From Dasyornis broadbenti (taxonomy: Eukaryota; Chordata; Aves; Passeriformes; Dasyornithidae): a stretch of 64,000 nt of DNA. The stretch is from assembly GCA_013397935.1 (NCBI GenBank), contig VZRN01004719.1, positions 1,472,487 through 1,536,486 of the forward strand, in the 5' to 3' direction. The notes under the pieces are model-generated. The model did no database searches and was not told the origin of the DNA. It saw only the letters and a list, made by a program, of their open reading frames with translations. The position numbers and the translations under genes were made by a program. Of the stretch, positions 51,343 to 61,800 are shown piece by piece (position 1 is the stretch's first letter; the number at the start of each line of letters is the position of its first letter).

Positions 51343-54300
51343 GTGAGTGTGAACTACCAAATACCTAACGCATAACATTGAGCTGAAACCCAAAGGTCAC
51401 ATCCATTTCTCCTATCACACAGAAGGAAGGAAGCACAAGGGCTTGTGGATCAGTTCCCTGTCATTTCCACCACAGGATATGTTTCCATTATGTTCAGTAT
51501 TAGCTCAAGACACTCTTTGGTACAGCCCGTGTGCATACCAAAACAACACTACCTCCAGTAATAAGCCAAATTCCCTAAGCCATTACCTCCCTGTGCCCCT
51601 GAAGCACTCTCACACACACTGCCTGCTAAGCAAGAGGCAGTTTTTGGCCACATGCACAAAACTCAGCCAGCCACTCACCACAGATATATACAAATTACTA
51701 AAGACTGCAGCCTTTTCTTCAGTAAAGGCACAATCAGAAACTTCTATGACTGTTCTTGTGTTGGTCATCTCCTCTGTATTCCAACTTCTGTTTTATAAAA
51801 TGGAGATGTCAATAATTGGTTTTTTTTGGCTTACTGACTGTGTCATTTTTCACCACAGTTCTGCATGTGACTACTAATCCACATAACAATGTCAGAATAG
51901 TGTTTAAATGAAAGACAATTATATATTTGAAAATTTCCCAACACTATCTTGAGAGAAGAAATCAAATTTAAAATACTACATTGTGTGTAACTTGCTTGTA
52001 CCTTAATTAGAATCATAAAATAACTCAGGCTGTAAGGGACCTCTGCATGTCCTTAATTGTCCAACTTTTGCTTAAATGATCTCTCTAACTTCAAAGTTAA
52101 CAAAGCTGCTGCACAGTGTTCTGTTCAATCATATTTCAAAAGTCATCCCTAAGTGCTTGACCAGTGGAAAAAATCCTTCCCTTACAAGCAGCTGGAATTG
52201 TCTTTGTTGCCATGGAAATGTTAGCTGCCTCTTGTCATTTTACTGTGTGTATTTGTGAAAATCTGGCTTCATCTTCTCCATATGCCCCCATGTGGAAGAC
52301 AGCAGTTAGATTCTCCTCCTGCTCCCTTTTCCCCAGCTCTTCTCCAGGGTAAAAAACCCTGTATCTCTCAGCCTATTCCTAGTATATGTTCCAGCCTATA
52401 CCATCTTAGGGGATCTTCTCTGGACTCTTACAGTTTATGACCTCTCTTTTACTGGGGAACCCCAAAGTGGAATACAGTACTGCCTCATAAGTGTTGAGTA
52501 GAGAGAAATAATTTCTGCTCTCATTAATAAAGCCCAACTTGTATTGCAGTCATGTTCAGCTCATTACCCAGGAAAAGCCCAAATTCTCTGCAGAGCTGGT
52601 ACATAACCTGTCAGATCCTGCACCAGCTGCAGGGGTTTATTCTATCCAAGGTACCACACTTTGCATTTGTCTTTGCTGAACTCAATTATGTCTGCCAACT
52701 TCTCAAGCTTGTCAAAGTTCCTTCCTAGCAGCAAGCCAAGTGCAGTTAGTTCTTTGCTATACATTTGTAAAAATCAAACTCCTTGTAATTTAGAAATTAT
52801 CTTGTTGCTTTGGGATGGGAATAGGAAAAGCAATATAAGTTTACCCAGAATACATTTATTCAGAATAACTTGCTCTATTGACTCACCTTTTTAAAGATAC
52901 CTATAGAATCACATGATCATATAAAAAAAAATCAGTTGCAACTGAAGGTGATGGCCTGGAATATAAGTTGATGGGTCCACTTTAGATGCCTAAGTTTGAG
53001 CATGCTGAGGAAGTTATGCAAATTTAGTAAATGACAGTGGTTTTTTCTTGTTCCACAATTTTCTGGCTGCATGTCCAGAAAAACAAGTTCTTAAGAGGAG
53101 CAAGAATAGAGATAGTAGAGTCTATGGATTCTCCACGTGAGCAAGTTCCACATACAACACACACTCGAGAGTCATTTCAGCTGAACAGAAACTAGACAAT
53201 ACAACTTCTTGGTGCAAGGTTTACATTGCTGGACTTTGTGTGTGCTCCCCATAGCTTTACAGAAGGGATGCTGATGAAAGTATTTCAGACAGTGACAACT
53301 TTGATGGAAAGGTTGTAAAGCCTTTATTTTATTTACAAGTAAGTAATTGTGAGAGAGCTTTAAAAATGTAGGACTAAAAGCCTGATGAGGTAACCATCTT
53401 CACAATTAAAATCAGATGGCTAAAATAAGTCTACTAATTTAGACCAGGTAATGGCAGGATGGTCCGCTTGAGAACAGTTCAGAAAGCTGCAACAATCTGC
53501 TAGGTAAGAAGGAGACAGTGCACTGCTGAACTGGAAAACAGTGGGCAAACTAAAAATTATATTGTGCCTGTATTTATGTGAGCACACATATTAAAAAAAA
53601 AAGATAGTTATAAAAAATTTCACAGAAGTATGTAAAAAACCAAACTAATATTACTCTAAATGTAATTGCTATATTCCGATACTGTATCTTGACATAACAA
53701 AATTATAGTACCGAAGCTAACATTCAAAACATAAAATAAATTAGTATTTTATTGCCAGAGGGGTGCTTAAAGGCACAATATGTAGTTATATAAACACAAA
53801 GAACCAACAGAATGGAAATTTAAATGCAACCAAACAACACTCAAACCAGGTATTTCAAAATGCAAACCCATTCTGAATACATCAGAAATTCTTTCTCCCC
53901 TATGCTAAGTAGTGATACTCAGTTCCCAAAATGCATGCAAACTCATTCCAGGCTTAGAAACAAGCTAGCAGAAACATAGTGTTGGAAATTAATGTCTTAA
54001 TGAGTCCACAAATGATATATGCATGTCAAGAGACTAAATGATGACATGGGATGGCAACTGAAAAGGCGCCTCCAAAAGTGAGTTAAGCACAAGAAACTGA
54101 CAAGTCTTGTTACATGTCTCTGCTATATCTGAGGTGCTGAGCGTGCTGCAAGACAGCTATTTTTAAATGAGACATGTGATGTACCAGAAACATTCCAGCC
54201 ACTGAAGCATGAAGCTCTGTGTAACCAGTTCACCACACTGCAAGGCTGTAGTACTATATGTGTAATCTTTCCAGAATACTTAAGAAAAATACAAATGGTA

Positions 54301-55538
54301 ATTGAAGCCTTGTAGATTTTCTGTTTCACTACAGTTTTTTCCTGAACTCACCTAACTGTACTTTGAATGAAGCTCAAACTTCTGTGACAGCATTGCAATA
54401 TCACTGTTTCAATTAATTTTCTTTTAATTTCATCTGTTTGATTCTGTTGCTGAGGAAGACTTAAATTTAATGCATGATCTGTATTAAATTGCACCAAAGA
54501 TGCATTTCATTCAATTATCATTCACTGGTCAATCATCTACAAAAGGAATTGCTTAATTGCCAAAGTCAAAGTCAGGACGTTTGAGCAATGCCACAACATC
54601 TTTCAGATTTATTTGATAAATTGTCTTTTAATTCAATAATGTTATGAATCAATACTGATGTGGGTAATAAACGTTAACAAAATATAAGTGCACTCAAAAT
54701 AGCATTGTAGAACATGAAATTGATACTGACATACCAACTGTACACAAAACCTTGATAAATCATGTAAATCTACCCATTTCTTCAGAGGAAAATATTTTAA
54801 TTTTTTTTAACTCATATGCCAGGAAAATGTTACTTTGTGATGGTCATTTGAAAAAATCCATTAATATTCCATAAGTTGCTGAAATTAATTTCCAATTGAA
54901 ATCACATGTTAGAGCTATAAAGGAAGCATTAGGAACAAACTTGCTGACTTTATGTTAATGATACTTTCAGATTTTCTAGGAATATAAAGAAAGCATGACA
55001 GATATAGAATAGCGACTTGTAACAGCAAGGCATGTAGAAAATTTAGGTTGAACAATGGGAATTTTTGGCAATAGACTCTGTGGCCAAAACTGGTGACTAA
55101 TGTCAGTAGCATTAGGGGACTTCATGTTCAACTAGGAAAGCTTCTGAATACTTTTTCTGAATATGATGACTATTCTTTAACTTAGTCTTACACATGAAAC
55201 AATGTGATTTCATTCATACAAAGGTAAGCATGCAAACTGTCTGCTTTGAAATTTGGTAGCAAGGATAATGGAACAAATAACTTTACTTGCAGAAAATAGT
55301 ACAGAAATACCTCTACAATAGTCACAAAAAACATAGGAAAGTCTCACAGTTAACTTCCACTCCAAATATACCTCTTGCTATCTTGTTTTGTTGGTTAATA
55401 GTGTTAGTTATACTAGTAACTATTACTAGAAATAGCTGTCTTCACTGTGACCTTTGATATCAGTGATAATGCAATAAACTACAATATGGATGACAGATGG
55501 AAGTTTACAAAGCAATAATATGGCAATTTGTTTTGCAG
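51343..55538 (+). other. Inferred intron of the unrecognised gene
   Basis: 4.2 kb between the two phase-matched exons. It holds a reverse CR1 at 52.0-52.75 kb. A 144-codon + strand open frame at 51443-51877 has no family resemblance and is treated as chance. No other exon is recognised. Confidence 0.5.
52008..52750 (-). mobile_element. CR1 LINE (older subfamily), reverse orientation
   Basis: The + strand reads as the reverse complement of a CR1 3' half. It starts AGAATCATAAAATAACTCAGG at 52009, passes AAGCAGCTGGAATTGTCTTTG near 52187 and TCTCTGGACTCTTACAG near 52417, and continues with the part equivalent to CTGGGGAACCCCAAAGTGG at 52453 and the region about TGCATTTGTCTTTGCTGAAC near 52660. 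It is strongly diverged with several small deletions, so it is an old copy. No frame is intact. Confidence 0.85.
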
Positions 55539-55686
55539 CTCCAAAGGCAATTAAAAACAGCACAGCTTCCCAGGGGAAACAGAATCTAGTTTTCTTCCCT
55601 GATGCTACTGTGAGCACAAGCCAGCATTTCCAACGAAAAAGAAATAAAGCCATCTTCTCGAAAACATTTGTGTATACCGTCAATTT
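55539..55686 (+). CDS. Second exon of the unrecognised small gene
   Basis: A 148-bp exon between the acceptor TTTGTTTTGCAG and the donor GTAAGT. Two of its three frames contain stops. The remaining frame is exactly the one set by the upstream exon (phase 1 to 1). It encodes about 49 residues, including PKAIKNSTASQGKQNLVFF, DATVSTSQHFQRKRNKAIF and SKTFVYTVN, and ends in phase 2. The peptide is basic, with an RKRNK cluster that could serve as a nuclear localisation signal (inference). The next exon is not certain: possible short terminal exons begin at 56192 and at 58791. Confidence 0.6.
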
Positions 55687-57565
55687 GTAAGTGGGGTTTG
55701 TGAATACCTGTGAACTAATCAAGTCATATCCTCATAGGACAGTAATAGAAAAGCTTAAGTGAAGAATATATTGTATTCCCTGAGTTTTACTTTGATCCCT
55801 ACTTCAAAACAACTTTAGTCTGAACTAATTTTATATTTCCAAAATACAGTCCAGACTGATAGAAGTTTGAGATTTTACAGAAACCAGAGTAGTCCAAAAC
55901 AAGAGCCTTTTAATTTAGATGAGCGTAAAGTTAGAAGAGAAACAAGATTGAATTGCGAATTCTGTTCTCCTTTAATACCAGTATACATCAACCTGAGACT
56001 GTGACATGTCAAGATGACCTGATCTAAAAGCTCACATACCCTGAAAGAGGGAGATGATAATCCTTTTCCCCTGTTTTTTCATACTCCATGCTTCCAATCA
56101 GAAGTTGCCAATGCACATACTTTTTACCTTGCACAAACTCCTGTGTTCTCTGGATTCCTCTGTGACCTCATGTCATATGTCAACTTGCCAGAGAACAAGT
56201 CTGTCAAGAAAAAGAAGACTCTCTTCTCTGCTAGATTAGTGAACTGAAGTGACTTGAAGAATTGTCTGATGAGTGCCACAGGGAAAGCAAAGGAATGTGG
56301 CCAGGAGCCATGGATCAGGGAGTGAGGTAAGATCTCTGCCATGACAAGGAGGATAACAGGAACAAAAGCTATCCCTTGCTGCATCAGCAAGGCATTCATT
56401 TCACTCCATTTTTTTCATGAAAATACTCTCATTGTTACAAACGTGGAAAAAATAGTGATTTTATTTTTGTATTACCATTGCAAAAAGCTACAAAAAGCTA
56501 TAAAAAGTAGAAGTAAAATTTAGACATTTCAATTACAAAAATAAATTTAGTGTAATGCATGACAAGTTTTGAAGCAGCATGTGAAACTTAAGTGCTTGCT
56601 ATTTCTCCTTTGCCACTTCCAGTCACTTGTTCAAGTTCTCAAACCATTTTCTACATTATATCTTTTGAATATGTCAGATGTTACATCACTGCAGTTAATC
56701 AAACTGGAAAGCTGATCTGGCTGAAAGATAACCAATTGGGGTATTTTTGGTATTCAAAGATATATGTAATTTTTTTAGGTTTATTTCAGCATTCAGTCGT
56801 ACAAATGCCTTAGTGTTTGTGATAGGAAAGCGGCAGATATGTTTATTTTGGGAGCACTACTGCTCAACATCAGTTCACATGTAGATTTAATTGCTCTCCC
56901 ACCGAAGTCAGAAAAACTTCAAAAGTAATTATATGCTGATGCCACTTTTCAGTAAAAAGACTTAAGTAGCTAAAATAACTCTCAAATTCAGTTTCTAAAT
57001 ATATGAGAGTTTGCCCACAAGGTTTCTAGATGTGTCCCGTAAGTCAAGTCATAAATACAACTTTCTTTTTTCTTTTTTTTTTTTTACTTTTTTTTAATGT
57101 AGAGGTAACTTATGAGAAAGAAAGTGAATTGTGCCTTCCCTGTGTTCTGTGGTAGTCTTGGGCCTATCTCTGCTGAACTCTATGACAGTATTTCTGTAGG
57201 AACAACTATAAAGAAAAGGTATTAATATAGTGCAGGAGGCATCCAGAGTGAAATCTAGCCAGGATACAAGAAACAAAATGTGTATTTCTAAAATGGGAAC
57301 TTCTACACTCAGTTTCTGTATGAGACATTGCCTATACCCCTCCCATGATTTAACTCAACATGTAACATTTTCTTTTGTGAAGAATTTATTAGCCTTAGTG
57401 AGCTTAGTTTCCATATCTATGAATGCTACTTCCTAGTACCCTGGGATGTTAGAGCATTACATAATTTTTGAAAACTTGCATTGAGTTATGAAAAACACTT
57501 CATATTTCACATTACTCAAAGTTCGAGAAACAGTTAAAAGCTGAAGTATGTCAATGGCACATCTA

Positions 57566-58175
57566 AATTAAGTTAGCTCTTACAGCCAACTGCATCCTGG
57601 GCTGCATCAAAAGCAGCGTGGCCAGATTGACACCCTCTGCTCTGGTGAGATCCCACCTGGAGATCTGCTCTGGGGTCCCCAGCACAGCAAGGATGCAGAT
57701 CTGTTGGAGTGAGTCCAGAGAAAGGCCATAAAAATTATTAGAGGAGTGGAACATCTCTCCTCTGAAGAAAGACAGAGAGTTGGGTTGATCTGCTGGAGAA
57801 GCGAAGGCTCCAGGGAAACTTTTTTTGTGGCCTTTCTATACTTAAAGGGGGCTTTTAAGAAAATTGGGGCCAGACTTTTTAGCAGGACTTTCTGTGATAG
57901 GAAAGGGGGAGCAGTTTTAAACTAAAAGAGGGTAGATTCAGACTACATATAAGCAAGAAATTTTTTTTGATGACAGTGGTGAAACACTGGAACAGGTTGC
58001 CCAGAAAGGTGATAGGTGTTCCATCCCTGGAAACATTCCAGGCCAGGTTGGCCAGGACTCTGACCAACCTGGTCAAGTTGAAGATGTCCATGTTCTTTGC
58101 AGGGGGATTGGACTAGATGAGCTTTAAAAATCCTTTAAGGCCCCAACCAAAACCATTCTATGATTCTATGATCCC
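57566..58175 (+). mobile_element. CR1 LINE 3' end
   Basis: Sense CR1 with GAACATCTCTCCTCTGAAG near 57749, GTGAAACACTGGAACAGGTTG at about 57979, GATTGGACTAGATGAGC near 58106 and the tail ATTCTATGATTCTATGAT at about 58156. The tail repeats are clean, so this is a fairly young copy. It is 5' truncated within the ORF2 C-terminal region and has lost internal segments. Confidence 0.93.
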
Positions 58176-58790
58176 ATGATCCATAATTGGCTACTAGAGG
58201 TAAAGGGTTACTAAGGTCAGCTCAGCTAAAACAAATAATAACAGTTGCTGGCACTACCTGGAAACAGATGAAAAAGGGACGGGAGACAATGGAAATTGTT
58301 ATGCAGGAATCCCAAGCCTTATGGCATATTTAAGGGAGAAAGATAAGGCAACCTGAGGGGTTTATTTCCACAGTCTAAAGTTGGAAAACTTCTAAGTTCT
58401 GCTCCTCCCATATCGACCTTCCTTCCGGGTGTGTTCTCTTGTTGTTTTATTCTGCGTTGACTCTGGTAGTAATTTAATCAGCTTTCATGGAATAACAGAC
58501 AATGAAACCAGAATTATGGAGCAACTCTTGCTGGGTTACAGAGTTGAATCGTTATACTGCATAAGCTAATAAACACCAGAGATGGTGCCAAGTAGAAAGA
58601 TAGAGCACCGGAAATGAGGAAAAGAGAAAGAACAGCAGTGAGGAAAGGTTAAAAAACAAAACACCCCCATACTATTAATTAATTTAACCATATTAAGAAA
58701 TCCCCTATTTAAGAGGCTGTTTTTATCTTGCAGTACTTTAATGTGATATACATACATCTGAATAACAAGTTACGCATTCTGGTTTTGCAG

Positions 58791-58902
58791 AGATTTACAT
58801 CCCTTGAGCACACGAAGCTACCACCTAAAATGCAAGATGACAAGGGACTTAATAAATCAGCAAACTATAGCGATTCTGGTGCATTGTGTACACAGCAGCT
58901 AA
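58791..58902 (+). CDS. Possible terminal exon of the unrecognised gene (weak)
   Basis: The acceptor GGTTTTGCAG precedes a segment that, joined in phase 2 to the exon at 55539, would give an open frame of about 36 codons ending at TAA 58900-58902. A different frame across the same bases is also open for longer, and a competing short exon begins at 56192. I include it only as a candidate. It shows no recognisable domain. Confidence 0.15.
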
Positions 58903-59185
58903 AAATCAGTGTATTCTTGTAGTGTGGTTGGGTTTTTTCCTGTTGACTCTTGACCAACACAACACTGCATTTTCTTCTGCTTGAGAGCACGTTTTACTGG
59001 CTGTATTTGTAGGGAAAACACAGAACAGTGCTTATGATTAAGTATTCAGAGAGGACAATTATCTACGGTGCCAAAACCCCAAACTTGGGTTAAATGCTCT
59101 GCTGACCATGAACCACTGCGGTGTCGTTTTATTAATGTATGAATTGTTGGTCCGGGGAAGGCAACACCAGTTCAATTTTACCGTC

Positions 59186-59620
59186 TTGCGGTAACTGCGG
59201 TCGCTCAGGTTTGCAGCGAGCGAGAGCCGAGGAGCGCTGGCATAGCACCCACTCGCCTCTCACTGCGCGGGGCTCCGGGCGGGGCTCGCCGCAGGTCCCT
59301 CCTTCCCTGCCTCCCCTCCCGGCAGGAGCCGCCGGCGAACCCTGCGCGCATCCGCTGCTGCGCGGGCTCCCTTCCTGCCGCTGCTGCGCCCCGGGCTGGC
59401 GGCGGGAGCTCCTGCGGGCCGAGGGAAGCGTGTGGGCTCCGGGAGCGCGGGCGGGACGGGTCGGGAGCGCGGCCCTGGTTCCGGGCGGGAAACGTGACCT
59501 GCCCGGTCTGCGCCTTTGGAGCAGCTGCCTATGGGACTGCCGGGCCTGGCGCGGCACTTCCAGCCCCACCAGCAAACTACGGCCGGCTGCCAGCCAGGGT
59601 GGAATCCCTGCGCTTGTCCT
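59186..59620. promoter_or_regulatory. CpG island
   Basis: About 430 bases of very GC-rich, CpG-dense sequence stand in otherwise AT-rich DNA. GGGCGGGG-type Sp1 sites lie near 59277 and 59449, and a TGCGCGCATCCG near 59343 resembles an NRF1 site. Islands like this usually mark promoters. Both strands carry open frames of 160-180 codons, as expected in CpG-rich sequence, with no recognisable domain, so I do not call them genes. Which gene it serves, and in which direction, is not visible. Confidence 0.8.
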
Positions 59621-60604
59621 CCCTTCCCACACGTGGATGTGCAGCCCTGCTACCCCTCGTGAACTGTTGACTTGAAAAATTTTATTTATTGGTGATGAGA
59701 AAGTAATTACTTTCTGGTGTAAAATTGCATTATGACAGAAAATAAAATACGTTTTTACTTGATGGCCTTCCTGATTTTTTTTTAAATGGCTATGGAGACA
59801 TTTTGATCTGTAGTATGTTTATGTTCTGTGAATGGAGCTGATCATTTTTTACCAAGTTTCAGTTTAAAACAGCAAACTTGTACTCGGACATTGTAAATTA
59901 CTCCTTAAAGTCCTGTAAACTGTAACCATGTTGCATTACTAACTGCAGCCATGAAAGTGTCTTGTCTTGTTATTTGCCTATACTGACAGCCTTTTAAAAA
60001 AAAATTATATAAACTCTTGAGCACTGATTGTCAAACTGGTTTTATTTCTGTTGATCTTCCCAAAATATTTACATTATGTTGACTGTTAATCTGATCTATT
60101 TCCCTTCAGTATCAATAGGGAGTCTTTCTGTTGGTTTAAAGGGAATTGGATTAATGATAAAGAACAGATGAAAAGCCTGATTCTGAGTAGTGGTGAGTTT
60201 CTTAAAGAGAAAAGACACCAAATCTTCTCACAAGATCTAATCTTCTCACATTAACTTCCGCCTTAAGAACTGGTAAGCGTAAAATTTGTGCAGGTAGTAT
60301 GAATTGGGACAGAAGGCCAGGACATATATAGTTATGTTGATGTGTAGATAGGTTATTACTGTATTTCTGTATAATTTGAAATGCAGGTTATATAGTGTAT
60401 CTTTGGCTGTTTATGCTTTAAGGGATGTTAAGAAGAAGGAAAAAAAGAGAATTAAAGGTAAAATATTTGCGACATTAATATCCATCATTGTCTTAAACAT
60501 CTGACTTGTGTGCTTTTTTCTCTAAATTCCTGTACATTAAATAACACCTTTATTTAGATTATACTCATGTCACTTGAAATACTTGTATATTAAATTGAAA
60601 CCCA
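59621..60604. other. Sequence with no recognisable element
   Basis: AT-rich DNA between the CpG island and a CR1/LTR cluster. An AATAAA near 59741 lies shortly after the island. I found no exon. Confidence 0.4.
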
Positions 60605-60633
60605 CAGAATCATTGGATATCATGAGTTGGAAG
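60605..60633 (-). mobile_element. CR1 LINE, 3' terminal part left of an LTR insertion
   Basis: AGAATCATTGGATATCATGAG followed by TTGGAAG is the reverse complement of a CR1 3' end. The element is interrupted at 60633 by an LTR and resumes at 61542 with GAAGGAACCCACAATGATT. Confidence 0.75.
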
Positions 60634-61541
60634 TGTCCTGAATGGGTGTGCTTGAGATCGCCCAAAAATCACTAACAAGGGTATGAGCAAAAGTCAGATT
60701 TAATATTAAACTATTAAGCACAACAGATTGGTTGGCAAGATTCACTCTACTTACAAAGGACAACTAAGGCATAACAAGGAAAGCAATCAACAACAAAACC
60801 AAACAAAATCCAGGCAATCAAAACAAAAATGAATTGCAAACTACCTAAGGGTGTGGGTGGATGGGTGTGGGTGTGGGTGTGGGTGTGTGTGTGTAAAGAC
60901 AGGGTAGACAAGGATGAAAAGGAATGTGGCCTAAAGCTTAACAACACTTAAACTTAACAGTACTTTAACTTAACTTATACCTGAATTTATACCTTAATTT
61001 ATAGCTTAACCTTAACAATATAACAGAGAAGTAACACTTAACAGCATTAGGCTGTTATAACTGTAACATAATCTAACTTCCAGACTTGCTATAGCATATG
61101 CGCAACAGGTACGCCCGCAGACAGAAACAGTGCAAGGTAAGGCACCGGTGCAAAAATCTCCCTCAGAGGTCAGTGAAAATACTCCCTTTGGAAGCTTTTG
61201 CATCTCCTGACGGGCGAAGGATGGGGCCTGAAGGAGTGAGGTGTCAGCCCAGGACACGTCGTGTTTCGGTGATCCTCCAGGTATAGCAAAGCTGAGGGTG
61301 TGCTGGCTCTGAGAGGCTCCACTCAGAGGGAGATTGCTGGTTGCAGGCCTGCTGCAGCCCAGGAGAGCTCAANAGAAAAACAGAAGCTGGTTAGGAGTTT
61401 CTGGGAGCAGACAGTGTGTTTGATAAGCTCAGAAAGAGCTGAACCCAGGTGGTATTTTCAAGGCCGAGGCCTAACAAGCTTTTCTAAGATCACACTGCAG
61501 CCTGGAAAGGAGCGGAGTGGGTGGGGGAATGCACCACCACA
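60634..61541 (-). mobile_element. 908-bp solo LTR inserted in a CR1, with 4-bp target duplication
   Basis: The unit begins TG (60634) and ends CA (61541) and is flanked by GAAG on both sides (60630-60633 and 61542-61545). Removing it and one GAAG restores continuous CR1 sequence. It includes a GGGTGT-rich simple repeat at 60847-60895 and an ambiguous base at 61373. On the - strand, TATAAAT sequences at about 61003 and 60991 and an ATTAAA near 60705 fit a promoter and poly(A) signal in LTR order, so the - orientation is inferred. No retroviral coding sequence flanks it. The 138-codon + frame at 61300-61716 crosses its end and is chance. Confidence 0.8.
60847..60895. repeat. GGGTGT / GT simple repeat
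   Basis: Alternating GGGTGT units grading into a GT run, inside the LTR. Confidence 0.9.
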
Positions 61542-61800
61542 GAAGGAACCCACAATGATTGTCAAGTCCAGCTCCCGACTCCACACAGAACTGCTTAAGC
61601 AGCATGTCAGAGCTCTGTCCAAACACTTGCTGAGCAATGACAGGCTTGGGGCCATGACCACTTCCCTGGGGAGCATGTGCCAGCACGAGGCCGCTCTTGC
61701 AGTGACAATCTCTTAGCCAGTCTGAACTTCCCCTGACACAGCTTTATGCTGCTTCCTCGCATCCTGTCTGAGTTTCATAGTGTTCTTTCTGCTTATTAGG
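61542..61800 (-). mobile_element. CR1 LINE, continuation right of the LTR insertion
   Basis: The + strand TGTCAAGTCCAGCTCC near 61559, the segment CATGACCACTTCCCTGGGG near 61653 and CTTCCCCTGACACAGCTTTA near 61727 are the reverse complement of a CR1 3' UTR. Together with 60605-60633 this is one element split by the LTR. The inner limit is approximate. Confidence 0.85.

Noticed and set aside
51443..51877. 144-codon + strand open frame
   Set aside because: No family resemblance, no splice support, and it sits in the inferred intron. Length alone is not enough.
59139..59675. 178-codon + strand open frame (and a 166-codon - strand one) in the CpG island
   Set aside because: Long frames arise by chance in GC-rich, stop-poor DNA. 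Both strands are open, there is no recognisable domain, and the composition simply reflects CpG repeats.
61300..61716. 138-codon + strand open frame
   Set aside because: It crosses the LTR/CR1 junction, so it cannot be one gene, and it contains an ambiguous base.
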